This document shows, piece after piece, positions 34,601 to 47,455 of a DNA stretch of 64,000 nucleotides. Both the position numbers and the translations under genes were made by a program. Within the stretch, counting starts at the first letter, position 1. Every line of letters starts with the position of its first letter. Below the pieces are notes generated by a model that saw nothing but the letters and a program-made list of their open reading frames with translations, made no database searches and was not told the DNA's origin. The stretch is from Molanna angustata (taxonomy: Eukaryota; Arthropoda; Insecta; Trichoptera; Molannidae), in NCBI GenBank assembly GCA_963576475.1, contig OY754978.1, positions 17,677,678-17,741,677 on the forward strand, given 5' to 3'.

Positions 34601-37040
34601 GAAGATTTTTTTTGTTATTTATGGAAAGCTAATCAGTTCGTTGTTCAAGCTCTTTACATTATATCATGAAATCAAATTACTACACGTTTCCATACATAGA
34701 AATTTATCTAATTACATTTTTATTCATACTAAATGTTACTACCAGGAATATAAATTTTCTTCCGATAGTATATTTTTATGTTAAGATAAACAAAATATTA
34801 ATGCAGTATAGTGAAGAATGCTTATGTTGTATGAAATATTTTAAAAAAAGCAGATAAATTTTGTTTTAAAGAACGCGAGAGCATTTTCAAAATTTTGACA
34901 CGTGATATCATATGAAGATTTTTTTTGTTATTTATGGAAAGCTAATCAGTTCTATGTTCAAGCTCTTTACATTATAACATGAAATCAAATTACTGAACTT
35001 TTCCATACATAGAAATTTATCTAATTACATTTTTATTCATACTAAATGTTACTACCAGGAATATAAATTTTCTTCCGATAGTATATTTTTATGTTAAGAT
35101 AAACAAAATATTAATGCAGTATAGTGAAGAATGCTTATGTTGTATGAAATATTTTAAAAAAAGCAGATAAATTTTGTTTTAAAGAACGCGAGAGCATTTT
35201 CAAAATTTTGACACGTGATATTATATGAAGATTTTTTTTGTTATTTATGGAAAGCTAATCAGTTCTATGTTCAAGCTCTTTACATTATAACATGAAATCA
35301 AATTACTGAACTTTTCCATACATAGAAATTTATCTAATTACATTATTATTCATACTAAATGTTACTATCAGGAATATAAATTTTCTTCCGATAGTATATT
35401 TTTATGTTAAGATAGACAAACTATTAATACAGTATAGTGAAGAATGCTTATGTTGTATGAAATATTTTAAAAAAAGCAGATAAATTTTGTTTTAAAGAAC
35501 GCGAGAGCATTTTTCAAATTTTGACAGGTGATATCATATGAAGAATTTTTTTGTTATTTATGGAAAGCTAATCAGTTCTATGTTCAAGCTCTTTACATTA
35601 TATCATGAAATCAAATTACTACACGTTTCCATACATAGAAATTTATCTAATTACATTTTTATTCATACTAAATGTTACTATCAGGAATATAAATTTTCTT
35701 CCGATAGTATATTTTTATGTTATGATAAACAAACTATTAATGCAGTATAGTGAAGAATGCTTATGTTGTATGAAATATTTTAAAAAAAGCAGATAAATTT
35801 TGTTTTAAAGAACGCGAGAGCATTTTCAAAATTTTGACACGTGATATTATATGAAGATTTTTTTTGTTATTTATGGAAAACTAATCAGTTCTATGTTCAA
35901 GCTCTTTACATTATAACATGAAATCAAATTACTGAACTTTTCCATACATAGAAATTTATCTAATTACATTATTATTCATACTAAATGTTACTATCAGGAA
36001 TATAAATTTTCTTCCGATAGTATATTTTTATGATAAGATAGACAAACTTTTAATGCAGTATGGTGTAGAATGCTTATGTTGTATGAAATATTTTAAAAAA
36101 AGCAGATAAATTTTGTTCTAAAGAACGCGAGAGCATTTTCCAAATTTTGACAGGTGATATCATATGAAGATTTTTTTTGTTATTTATGGAAAGCTAATCA
36201 GTTCTATGTTCAAGCTCTTTACATTATAACATGAAATCAAATTACTGAACTTTTCCATACAAAGAAATTTATCTAATTACATTTTTATTCATACTAAATG
36301 TTACTACCAGGAATATAAATTTTCTTCCGATAGTATATTTTTATGTTAAGATAAACAAAATATTAATGCAGTATAGTGAAGAATGCTTATGTTGTATGAA
36401 ATATTTTTAAAAAAGCAGATAAATTTTGTTTTAAAGAACGCGAGAGCATTTTCAAAATTTTGACACGTGATATTATATGAAGATTTTTTTTGTTATTTAT
36501 GGAAAGCTAATCAGTTCTATGTTCAAGCTCTTTACATTATAACATGAAATCAAATTACTGAACTTTTCCATACATAGAAATTTATCTAATTACATTATTA
36601 TTCATACTAAATGTTACTATCAGGAATATAAATTTTCTTCCGATAGTATATTTTTATGTTAAGATAAACAAACTATTAATGCAGTATAGTGAAGAATGCT
36701 TATGTTGTATGAAATATTTTAAAAAAAGCAGATAAATTTTGTTCTAAAGAACGCGAGAGCATTTTCCAAATTTTGACAGGTGATATCATATGAAGATTTT
36801 TTTTGTTATTTATGGAAAGCTAATCAGTTCTATGTTCAAGCTCTTTACATTATAACATGAAATCAAATTACTAAACGTTTCCATACATAGAAATTTATCT
36901 AATTACATTTTTATTCATACTAAATGTTACTACCAGGAATATAAATTTTCTTCCGATAGTATATTTTTATGTTAAGATAGACAAACTATTAATGCAGTAT
37001 AGTGAAGACTGCTTATGTTGTATGAAATATTTTAAAAAAA
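31617..37040 (+). repeat. Satellite block 2, 313-bp monomers (about 17 copies)
   Basis: Same monomer as block 1. The stretch from about 34830 to the end of this block copies about 28530-30740 at a constant offset of 6300 bp, with rare differences. Its start copies the start of block 3 at an offset of about 6369 bp. Three units with the 'ttatgataaacaaac' variant (29238, 33660 and 35538 frames) mark further internal duplication. Confidence 0.95.
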
Positions 37041-37985
37041 GCAGATAAATTTTGTTTCAAAGAGCGTTAGAGCATTTTGACAATGTTTACACGTGATATC
37101 ATATGAAGAAATTATATGATATCTATGAAAAGCTAATCAGTTCTAAGTTCAAGCTATTAATATTCTTCTATCAATATGAAATCAATGAACTGATCATTGC
37201 CAAATATAAAAAAATTCTCTTGTTACATATAAGTTTCATACAAATATCCATTAAATAAAATATAATTTTTGAAACCGTTGAATATTTTTCTTTTAACATT
37301 GACCAACTTTGAATACAATTTTATGAAGATTCTTGGTGTTGTATAAATAGTTGAAACCAAATTAAATTATCTCTAATTTCCAGGTCGTGAGAGCATTTTT
37401 TCAGTTTTAATAGATGAAATCATAAAGAAACATTGGGAAAAAATGAACCGTTGTCTATGGAAAACTAATCAGCTCTAAGTTTATGGACTTAACACATGTG
37501 ATATCAATATGAAGTCAATCGGACTTATAGTTTGGGCTGCAGAGAGGACACAAAAAAAAAACAACGTAAATGATGAATTCATAGAGAAGAAATCAAAAGT
37601 TGTCTATGGAAAACTAATCAGCTCTAGGTCTTTGCACTTTACACATATGATGTTAATATGAAGTCGATCAGACTTATAGTTTGGGCTGTAGAGAGGACAC
37701 AAAAAAGATAAATGCTACGGCGTACGGCGTACGGCGTACGGCGTACGGCGTACAGCGTATACGCCATACACACAAACACATCACGACGAAACTCATAGTG
37801 TGCATTCTCTACATGATACCCACTGAGAAATTGATGTAAAAAAAATACGCTTAAATTTTGCGAAATCATGACTCTCCCCTATTCCATAGTGTGGAGAGTA
37901 AAAAAATACGCTTAAATTTTGCGAAATCATGACTCTCCCCTATTCCATAGTGTGGAGAGTAATAATAATAAACTGTTTTTTCTAG
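37041..37985 (+). repeat. Array tail B with (TACGGCG)5 and duplicated hairpin
   Basis: Near-identical to tail A at +6300 but with five tacggcg units and a second copy of a 61-bp segment, so the terminal hairpin occurs twice (37871-37899 and 37932-37960). Confidence 0.9.
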
Positions 37986-40900
37986 TATATAATTTTTCTT
38001 CCGATAGTATATTTTTATGATAAGATAGACAAACTTTTAATGCAGTATGGTGTAGAATGCTTATGTTGTATGAAATATTTTAAAAAAAGCAGATAAATTT
38101 TGTTCTAAAGAACGCGAGAGCATTTTCCAAATTTTGACAGGTGATATCATATGAAGATTTTTTTTGTTATTTATGGAAAGCTAATCAGTTCTATGTTCAA
38201 GCTCTTTACATTATAACATGAAATCAAATTACTGAACTTTTCCATACATAGAAATTTATCTAATTACATTTTTATTCATACTAAATGTTACTACCAGGAA
38301 TATAAATTTTCTTCCGATAGTATATTTTTATGTTAAGATAAACAAAATATTAATGCAGTATAGTGAAGAATGCTTATGTTGTATGAAATATTTTAAAAAA
38401 AGCAGATAAATTTTGTTTTAAAGAACGCGAGAGCATTTTCAAAATTTTGACACGTGATATTATATGAAGATTTTTTTTGTTATTTATGGAAAGCTAATCA
38501 GTTCTATGTTCAAGCTCTTTACATTATAACATGAAATCAAATTACTGAACTTTTCCATACATAGAAATTTATCTAATTACATTTTTATTCATACTAAATG
38601 TTACTACCAGGAATATAAATTTTCTTCCGATAGTATATTTTTATGTTAAGATAAACAAAATATTAATGCAGTATAGTGAAGAATGCTTATGTTGTATGAA
38701 ATATTTTAAAAAAAGCAGATAAATTTTGTTTTAAAGAACGCGAGAGCATTTTCAAAATTTTGACACGTGATATTATATGAAGATTTTTTTTGTTATTTAT
38801 GGAAAGCTAATCAGTTCTATGTTCAAGCTCTTTACATTATAACATGAAATCAAATTACTGAACTTTTCCATACATAGAAATTTATCTAATTACATTTTTA
38901 TTCATACTAAATGTTACTACCAGGAATATAAATTTTCTTCCGATAGTATATTTTTATGTTAAGATAAACAAAATATTAATGCAGTATAGTGAAGAATGCT
39001 TATGTTGTATGAAATATTTTAAAAAAAGCAGATAAATTTTGTTTTAAAGAACGCGAGAGCATTTTCAAAATTTTGACACGTGATATTATATGAAGATTTT
39101 TTTTGTTATTTATGGAAAGCTAATCAGTTCTATGTTCAAGCTCTTTACATTATAACATGAAATCAAATTACTGAACTTTTCCATACATAGAAATTTATCT
39201 AATTACATTTTTATTCATACTAAATGTTACTACCAGGAATATAAATTTTCTTCCGATAGTATATTTTTATGTTAAGATAGACAAACTATTAATGCAGTAT
39301 AGTGAAGAATGCTTACGTTGTATGAAATATTTTAAAAAAAGCAGATAAATTTTGTTTTAAAGAACGCGAGAGCATTTTCAAAATTTTGACACGTGATATA
39401 ATATGAAGATTTTTTTTGTTATTTATGGAAAGCTAATCAGTTCTATGTTCAAGCTCTTTACATTATAACATGAAATCAAATTACTGAACTTTTCCATACA
39501 TAGAAATTTATCTAATTACATTTTTATTCATACTAAATGTTACTACCAGGAATATAAATTTTCTTCCGATAGTATATTTTTATGTTAAGATAAACAAAAT
39601 ATTAATGCAGTATAGTGAAGAATGCTTATGTTGTATGAAATATTTTAAAAAAAGCAGATAAATTTTGTTTTAAAGAACGCGAGAGCATTTTCAAAATTTT
39701 GACACGTGATATTATATGAAGATTTTTTTTGTTATTTATGGAAAGCTAATCAGTTCTATGTTCAAGCTCTTTACATTATAACATGAAATCAAATTACTGA
39801 ACTTTTCCATACATAGAAATTTATCTAATTACATTTTTATTCATACTAAATGTTACTACCAGGAATATAAATTTTCTTCCGATAGTATATTTTTATGTTA
39901 AGATAGACAAACTATTAATGCAGTATAGTGAAGAATGCTTACGTTGTATGAAATATTTTAAAAAAAGCAGATAAATTTTGTTTTAAAGAACGCGAGAGCA
40001 TTATTCAAATTTTGACAGGTGATATCATATGAAGAATTTTTTTGTTATTTATGGAAAGCTAATCAGTTCGTTGTTCAAGCTCTTTACATTATATCATGAA
40101 ATCAAATTACTACACGTTTCCATACATAGAAATTTATCTAATTACATTTTTATTCATACTAAATGTTACTACCAGGAATATAAATTTTCTTCCGATAGTA
40201 TATTTTTATGTTAAGATAAACAAAATATTAATGCAGTATAGTGAAGAATGCTTATGTTGTATGAAATATTTTAAAAAAAGCAGATAAATTTTGTTTTAAA
40301 GAACGCGAGAGCATTTTCAAAATTTTGACACGTGATATTATATGAAGAATTTTTTTGTTATTTATGGAAAGCTAATCAGTTCGTTGTTCAAGCTCTTTAC
40401 ATTATATCATGAAATCAAATTACTACACGTTTCCATACATAGAAATTTATCTAATTACATTTTTATTCATACTAAATGTTACTACCAGGAATATAAATTT
40501 TCTTCCGATAGTATATTTTTATGTTAAGATAAACAAAATATTAATGCAGTATAGTGAAGAATGCTTATGTTGTATGAAATATTTTAAAAAAAGCAGATAA
40601 ATTTTGTTTTAAAGAACGCGAGAGCATTTTCAAAATTTTGACACGTGATATTATATGAAGATTTTTTTTGTTATTTATGGAAAGCTAATCAGTTCTATGT
40701 TCAAGCTCTTAACATTATAACATGAAATCAAATTACTGAACTTTTCCATGCATAGAAATTTATCTAATTACATTTTTATTCATACTAAATGTTACTACCA
40801 GGAATATAAATTTTCTTCCGATAGTATATTTTTATGTTAAGATAGACAAACTATTAATGCAGTATAGTGAAGAATGCTTACGTTGTATGAAATATTTTAA

Positions 40901-42470
40901 AAAAAGCAGATAAATTTTGTTTTAAAGAACGCGAGAGCATTTTTCAAATTTTGACAGGTGATATCATATGAAGAATTTTTTTGTTATTTATGGAAAGCTA
41001 ATCAGTTCGTTGTTCAAGCTCTTTACATTATATCATGAAATCAAATTACTACACGTTTCCATACATAGAAATTTATCTAATTACATTTTTATTCATACTA
41101 AATGTTACTACCAGGAATATAAATTTTCTTCCGATAGTATATTTTTATGTTAAGATAAACAAAATATTAATGCAGTATAGTGAAGAATGCTTATGTTGTA
41201 TGAAATATTTTAAAAAAAGCAGATAAATTTTGTTTTAAAGAACGCGAGAGCATTTTCAAAATTTTGACACGAGATATTATATGAAGATTTTTTTTGTTAT
41301 TTATGGAAAGCTAATCAGTTCTATGTTCAAGCTCTTTACATTATAACATGAAATCAAATTACTGAACTTTTCCATACATAGAAATTTATCTAATTACATT
41401 ATTATTCATACTAAATGTTACTATCAGGAATATAAATTTTCTTCCGATAGTATATTTTTATGATAAGATAGACAAACTTTTAATGCAGTATGGTGTAGAA
41501 TGCTTATGTTGTATGAAATATTTTAAAAAAAGCAGATAAATTTTGTTCTAAAGAACGCGAGAGCATTTTCCAAATTTTGACAGGTGATATCATATGAAGA
41601 TTTTTTTTGTTATTTATGGAAAGCTAATCAGTTCTATGTTCAAGCTCTTTACATTATAACATGAAATCAAATTACTGAACTTTTCCATACATAGAAATTT
41701 ATCTTATTACATTTTTATTCATACTAAATGTTACTACCAGGAATATAAATTTTCTTCCGATAGTATATTTTTATGTTAAGATAGACAAACTATTAATGCA
41801 GTATAGTGAAGAATGCTTACGTTGTATGAAATATTTTAAAAAAAGCAGATAAATTTTGTTTTAAAGAACGCGAGAGCATTTTTCAAATTTTGACAGGTGA
41901 TATCATATGAAGAATTTTTTTGTTATTTATGGAAAGCTAATCAGTTCGTTGTTCAAGCTCTTTACATTATATCATGAAATCAAATTACTACACGTTTCCA
42001 TACATAGAAATTTATCTAATTACATTTTTATTCATACTAAATGTTACTACCAGGAATATAAATTTTCTTCCGATAGTATATTTTTATGTTAAGATAAACA
42101 AAATATTAATGCAGTATAGTGAAGAATGCTTATGTTGTATGAAATATTTTAAAAAAAGCAGATAAATTTTGTTTTAAAGAACGCGAGAGCATTTTCAAAA
42201 TTTTGACACGTGATATCATATGAAGATTTTTTTTGTTATTTATGGAAAGCTAATCAGTTCTATGTTCAAGCTCTTTACATTATAACATGAAATCAAATTA
42301 CTAAACGTTTCCATACATAGAAATTTATCTAATTACATTTTTATTCATACTAAATGTTACTACCAGGAATATAAATTTTCTTCCGATAGTATATTTTTAT
42401 GTTAAGATAGACAAACTATTAATGCAGTATAGTGAAGACTGCTTATGTTGTATGAAATATTTTAAAAAAA
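37986..42470 (+). repeat. Satellite block 3, 313-bp monomers (about 14 copies)
   Basis: Same monomer; the variant with 'cagttcgttgttcaagc' is frequent here (40029, 40342, 40968 and 41907 frames at multiples of 313). Adjacent identical units (40029 and 40342) point to recent unequal exchange. Confidence 0.95.
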
Positions 42471-43329
42471 GCAGATAAATTTTGTTTCAAAGAGCGTTAG
42501 AGCATTTTGACAATGTTTACACGTGATATCATATGAAGAAATTATATGATATCTATGAAAAGCTAATCAGTTCTAAGTTCAAGCTATTAATATTCTTCTA
42601 TCAATATGAAATCAATGAACTGATCATTGCCAAATATAAAAAAATTATCTTGTTACATATAAGTTTCATACAAATATCCATTAAATAAAATATAATTTTT
42701 GAAACCGTTGAATATTTTTCTTTTAACATTGACCAACTTTGAATACAATTTTATGAAGATTCTTGGTGTTGTATAAATAGTTGAAACCAAATTAAAATAT
42801 CTCTAATTTCCAGGTCGTGAGAGCATTTTTTCAGTTTTAATAGATGAAATCATAAAGAAACATTGGGAAAAAATGAACCGTTGTCTATGGAAAACTAATC
42901 AGCTCTAAGTTTATGGACTTAACACATGTGATATCAATATGAAGTCAATCGGACTTATAGTTTGGGCTGCAGAGAGGACACAAAAAAAAAACAACGTAAA
43001 TGATGAATTCATAGAGAAGAAATCAAAAGTTGTCTATGGAAAACTAATCAGCTCTAGGTCTTTGCACTTTACACATATGATGTTAATATGAAGTCGATCA
43101 GACTTATAGTTTGGGCTGTAGAGAGGACACAAAAAAGATAAATGCTACGGCGTACGGCGTACGGCGTACGGCGTACGGCGTACAGCGTATACGCCATACA
43201 CACAAACACATCACGACGAAACTCATAGTGTGCATTCTCTACATGATACCCATTGAGAAATTGATGTAAAAAAAATACGCTTAAATTTTGCGAAATCATG
43301 ACTCTCCCCTATTCCATAGTGTGGAGAGT
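42471..43329 (+). repeat. Array tail C, final copy with terminal hairpin
   Basis: Copies tail B at +5430, with five tacggcg units and a single hairpin (43301-43329: actctcc ... ggagagt, 15-base loop). Unrelated AT-rich sequence follows, so this is taken as the right edge of the array. Confidence 0.9.
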
Positions 43330-44115
43330 AAAAAAATATAATAATTTAAATTTATCACTTATATAGAATAAGTAAAAAAACACATTTTTTTAACTTTTTA
43401 CGACTAATTAAAAAATATTGACCACTGAAGCGTTTTGCTCAAAGAGCATCTACTGAATTTAAATTTTTTACTTAACCATGTATTGTATATGTTATAACTT
43501 TAAAAAAGAAAGATTTTGATATGTAAACATGATTATTTAAAAATGATTATTTAAATACAACGGTTCAACACGGTTCAACGGTTCAATTGTAATTATCACA
43601 ATCAACACCAATTTAAATCAAAACGAATTTATCAAAAGGGCATGACATTTCTATAAAATCAATCTCTTGGGCAGTATTCCACATTCTGGTGTATTCACTG
43701 CTATGATTGCTTCAAGAAATGTCTTATACAGAAGCATAGCGGCGTAAGCCTGTGTATTATTAAAAAAAATAATAGTGTACCTACTTATTTTGATTTTTGT
43801 TTTTATTTAGCAGATTCTGTTATTTTTCACAACAGTAACAAATTAGGTCCTTCTCCCTTCCTTTTTCCTTCCCTTCCTTTCCCATCACGGGCAAATATAA
43901 TGTGTGAAATATATGAATATGTAATAATTTAAACTACCAATATTTAAATTTATTTTTTGTTGTATTAAGGTAGGTACAAACTTCTATGATTGTTTAATGT
44001 ACATCAATTATGGACAAAAGCAATTGGTCTGTCTTTTTCATGTCATAATGACATGTATTTTCTCTGTTTATCTTATAAGACTGTATTCGTCCCCTAAATA
44101 AATAACATACTTACA
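43330..44115. other. Non-coding, nothing recognised
   Basis: AT-rich. A short triplicated 'cggttcaa' occurs near 43561-43585. No gene seen. Confidence 0.45.
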
Positions 44116-45062
44116 CATACATACCATCACGCCATTTCCCTATTTGGGGTAGGCAGAGAGAACCGAACGCCAGACTCCTCTCTCTTGACATACATTCCTC
44201 GCTTCAGTCACGTCCATACATCGTCTCATACACGCTCTTCTATTATTCTTACTTCTAACATCACCATCTTTCAAAATCCCATTTATGCGAACTGCCAACT
44301 TTTTCTTGGCCGACCTCTACTTTTCGTTCCTCTTTTATCAGCCTTGTATACTTTTTTTGTCAGACGGTCATCACTCATTCTTTCTATGTGGCCGAACCAC
44401 CTTAGGGCATTTATTTTCATCTTACTTACGATATTTCTTTCAATCATACATTCTCGTCTAATATCATCATTTCTTATTCAATCATACATCGTTTTACCAC
44501 ACATTCGTCTTAGTGACCTCATTTCAATCGCGTTAATTCTACTTTCATGCGTCTTCTGCCATGTCCATGTCTCACTAGCATACATTAGAGTCGGTGCGAC
44601 GATACCATTGTGTACCGCGATCTTTGCTTGCCTCGAAACAATTGGGTCAGCCATTACCGGTGTTAATGCACCATTCACTCTATTACCTGCCGTTACTCTC
44701 CTTTCAATATCTTTTTCCAATCTTCCATCACGCTGAAACATGCTTCCTAAGTATAGATATTCATCGACTTGTTCTAATTGTACATTCTCCACTCGTATCT
44801 CGCATTCTGTTCGTCTTTCGCTCTTCTCAAATACCATCACTTTAGATTAAGTTGCATTCATTCTCAATCCATTTTGCATGCATCCATCGAATACTATTTT
44901 AACCAAACATTCCAAGTCTTCCACGCTTTCAGCCATTAATACTTTGTCATCCCCATACATTAGATCACATACAGTCACACCTTCCAGTTTCAGCCCAATG
45001 TTCTAATTCTTTAGTTCTCTAACACAGTTGTCAATGTATAGATTAAAGAGCCACGGTGATAG
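44116..45062 (-). pseudogene. RTE-type LINE, 5'-truncated and broken
   Basis: On the minus strand this starts inside RT at LSPWLFNLYIDNCVRELKN, includes the catalytic box as MYGDDKV, and continues MMVFEKSERR ... VDEYLYLGSMFQRDGR, AKIAVHNGIVAPTLMYASE, ETWTWQKTHESRIN and RMCGKTMYD, then RWFGHIERM and the tail 'aatggcgtgatgg' plus GTAT repeats. Stops follow KN (near 45010) and precede SKVMVF (near 44848), and more frame breaks occur after 44480. Same family as 183-1590. No clear TSD found. Confidence 0.85.
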
Positions 45063-45456
45063 TAAAAAAAACTCACGGAAGAAAACATATTAGGTATATT
45101 ATGTAAATACGTTATTTTACATACAATGTTATCTTTTTATGTTTTTCCAAAATCATAACAATAAAATAACTGATATTTATGAAAAAAAAATCTAAAGACA
45201 TTGGATAAAACGAGTAGACGTACCTACACATTGTTACAAAAAAAATAATCTTAAATATTGATTTATTTCCATAAAAATATTATTTGATATCTAGAGCTTT
45301 AAAAACGTTGTCACCGAGATTAACGAAAGTTAAGAACGGTTTTTTCGCTCATTCAAACTTTTTTCAATTAGCATATAAAATTATGTTCCATGTACGAAAA
45401 AAGAGAACAGAATTTTTTTTTCGTCTAATTGTCGAGTCTTTTACATCTTAAGGTAC
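45063..45456. other. Non-coding, nothing recognised
   Basis: AT-rich sequence with long A and T runs. Confidence 0.45.
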
Positions 45457-45472
45457 CTATAGGTTACAATAA

Positions 45473-45760
45473 ATCTTTTTCTTTCCCCTTAGCGCTTTTG
45501 TCCCGTTTCTATCGGGGTACGCTTTGACCATGATCCTGGAATTGGCGAGTCTGGTTATTACATTGAAGAGACTGCCATCTGTCCTTCGTAACCCTTAGAA
45601 AGGTAAACCAGACAAATTGGATCATGGCTACACATAGCTGGTGATATAAATCCGCACATAGATTTTTTTTAAATCCAGAGGTGCGTGCCCCGCCCGGATT
45701 CAAACCGTCGACCTCACGCATGTGAGGCGACAACCTTACCGCTGGGCTATCACCGCTCAT
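45473..45760 (-). mobile_element. tRNA-derived SINE, second family, with 16-bp TSD
   Basis: On the minus strand the head starts GAGCGGTGATAGCCC, with box A TAGCCCAGCGGT (45738-45749) and box B GGTTTGAATCC (45696-45706), then GGGCACGCACCTCTGG-like sequence typical of lepidopteran SINEs, an unrelated body and an A-rich end. Exact 16-bp direct repeats ctataggttacaataa flank it at 45457-45472 and 45761-45776. The length is 288 bp. The minus-strand frame at 45509-45760 is not a gene. Confidence 0.88.
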
Positions 45761-45776
45761 CTATAGGTTACAATAA

Positions 45777-46339
45777 TGAGTAATAAAAAACCGAGAATCG
45801 CAGATAAATAAAAAAAATATTTTAATATTCCTAACTAATCCTTATTCTTCAGTTTTAAATTAAAAGCACTAAATAATTAAATAAATTTATCTCAAGCTTC
45901 AAGCTAACAAGCAGTAATCAAATTTATTTATTGGATCTCTTAGACAATGCTTTCTCCTCAGGCTTTATCTTTCATTCAGCAGGTAGGTAATTATTGTTTG
46001 TAATATAAATTTTCATCTATTTAATATTTAAGGATTTCTCAACAACTTGCCTAAATTATACGAACATAATTGAAAATGCTCTTAATCTAATAACGTAATT
46101 ATTCAAGATATACATCGAATAAATACCTTTTCTGGAAATCAAATCTAAAATGATGTGACAGATATCATGGAAATTGTATTCAATAAGTATCTACTTACCT
46201 AATTTAATTCCGTAAATTGTTCTGGCAAAAACAGTGTTTATCAAAATATTTTTGTTGTTAGTTAAATTATTTTTTAAAAAATACTTGTAAGTTACCAAAG
46301 TTTAATCGAATATGAATTTAATGAGCCTAAGCGCTTTCG
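45777..46339. other. Non-coding, nothing recognised
   Basis: AT-rich sequence with no recognisable feature. Confidence 0.45.
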
Positions 46340-46578
46340 CTGAAGACAGCTGGCAACCTCGAAGACAAAAATCATACTGAATATAAAAAAATAAAAGGCA
46401 ACTTTAAAGAACTCACAATAAAAGAAAGATTGTCTACAGTATGCATCCGCCGGGTATTGAGCTTCTTTGATCACATCGTCAGGAGAGAGCCAGGTAACCT
46501 GGAAACAAGTATTATCACAGGAAGTGTACCAGGAAAAAGAAGTAGAGGCAGATCTCCTGCGCGATGGTGTGACCAAAC
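46340..46578 (+). pseudogene. RTE-type LINE C-terminus, left part of a split copy
   Basis: Plus strand: ERLSTVCIRRVLSFFDHIVR, REPGNLETSIITGSVPGKRS and RGRSPARWCDQ. This is the post-RT region of an RTE LINE (FGHI-x-RR, GKRSRGRSPxRW). The frame stops at 'tgtgaccaaa' where another LINE begins; the missing end resumes at 47456. Confidence 0.75.
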
Positions 46579-47455
46579 TTCAACTATAGTTTAAATAATC
46601 AAGCACTACGTAACGTAAAAGAAACTAAAGACCTTGGTATCATCCTTGACTCAAAACTATTATTTGACAAGCACATTGATTACATTGTATCCAAAGCGTC
46701 TAGGATCCTCGGCTTTATCCTCCGTACATGCAAGCATTTTAACAATATATCTACATTGAAAACATTATACTTTACATATGTGCGCAGCATTCTGGAATAT
46801 TCTTCACAAGTCTGGAATCCTAGGTACTCTACCTACATACATAGAATAGAAAAAAATTCAGAATAGATACCTAAAGTACCTCGATTCTCGTTCCTTCCAA
46901 ACTCATCTTAGCTACTCTGATTCTGCTGAGTTATTTAAACTTAGCACATTGGAAGACCGCAGAAATATTTCCGACGCCGTCTACTTATATAAAATCGCCA
47001 ACTCCATCGTGGATTACCCGGAACTGCTTGAACGATTAGCTCTTCGAGTTCCCACCCGAGCTACCCGATCCCACCATTCATTACACCTGCCTCACTGTAA
47101 CACAAGCGCTAAACAACATGCATTCATGTATCGAGCATCACACTTCTTCAATGAGCACTTAAACGAATTTGACTTATTCAACTCCTCAATAACTAATATC
47201 AAATCAAAACTTATCTTACAATAATTATTCATATAAACTAATCCCTCTCCTTCTGTACTCCCTCTCTTCCCTCCCTATTCCCTCTTAACTCCCTCCTACC
47301 TCAATAATACTTACTTCCTACTTCTTACATAGGATAATTTTTCCTGTATACTTGTGGAAACATGTTATTGGCATAGTTGTTATTATTTTATTGTTAATCC
47401 CTTATATTGTATTAAGCTGTTTGTTTCCCGAATATAAATAAATAAATAAATAAAT
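46579..47455 (+). mobile_element. CR1/Jockey-group LINE 3' end nested in an RTE copy
   Basis: The fragment reads ETKDLGIILDSKLLFDKHID, RILGFILRTCKHF, YFTYVRSILEYSSQVWNP, then after a frameshift MEDRRNISDAVYLYKIAN and 'LNEFDLFNSSITNIKSKL' (frame 46949-47224). These are post-RT words of CR1/Jockey-group ORF2. A C-rich 3' UTR and an AAAT tail (47436-47455) follow. It sits exactly between the two halves of the RTE relic. Confidence 0.8.

Larger units (their letters stand above)
26164..43329 (+). mobile_element. 17-kb satellite array bounded by Helentron-like ends
   Basis: The left edge reads 'aaacgagtgggttgtggcc' (26164 on; the same start recurs at 61186) followed by actctccacac at 26191-26201. 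The right edge is a hairpin (43301-43329) whose second half gtgtggagagt is the exact complement of that 11-mer. Between them lie three blocks of a 313-bp tandem monomer and three copies of a 0.9-kb tail. A short subterminal inverted repeat, tandem internal repeats and a 3' hairpin sharing that repeat match the Helentron/HINE plan. No Rep/helicase or other protein gene is present. The limits and mobile origin are inference; the repeat array is directly seen. Confidence 0.55.

Noticed and set aside
37639..37869. Minus-strand frames MISQNLS... over the array tails (also 31374-31562 and 43069-43299)
   Set aside because: The repeated YAVRRTP words come from reading the (TACGGCG)n run; differences between copies shift the frame, so no conserved protein.
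26734..42165. Recurring 61-70 codon frames in every satellite monomer (MKNFFVIYGKLISS... and MKSNYYTFPYIEI...)
   Set aside because: They recur because the 313-bp DNA unit is repeated. Two different overlapping frames are equally open, variants lose them, and the composition follows the AT-rich sequence. There is no sign of selection on protein.
44185..44736. 183-codon plus-strand frame
   Set aside because: Shadow of the RTE-type LINE coding region on the minus strand.
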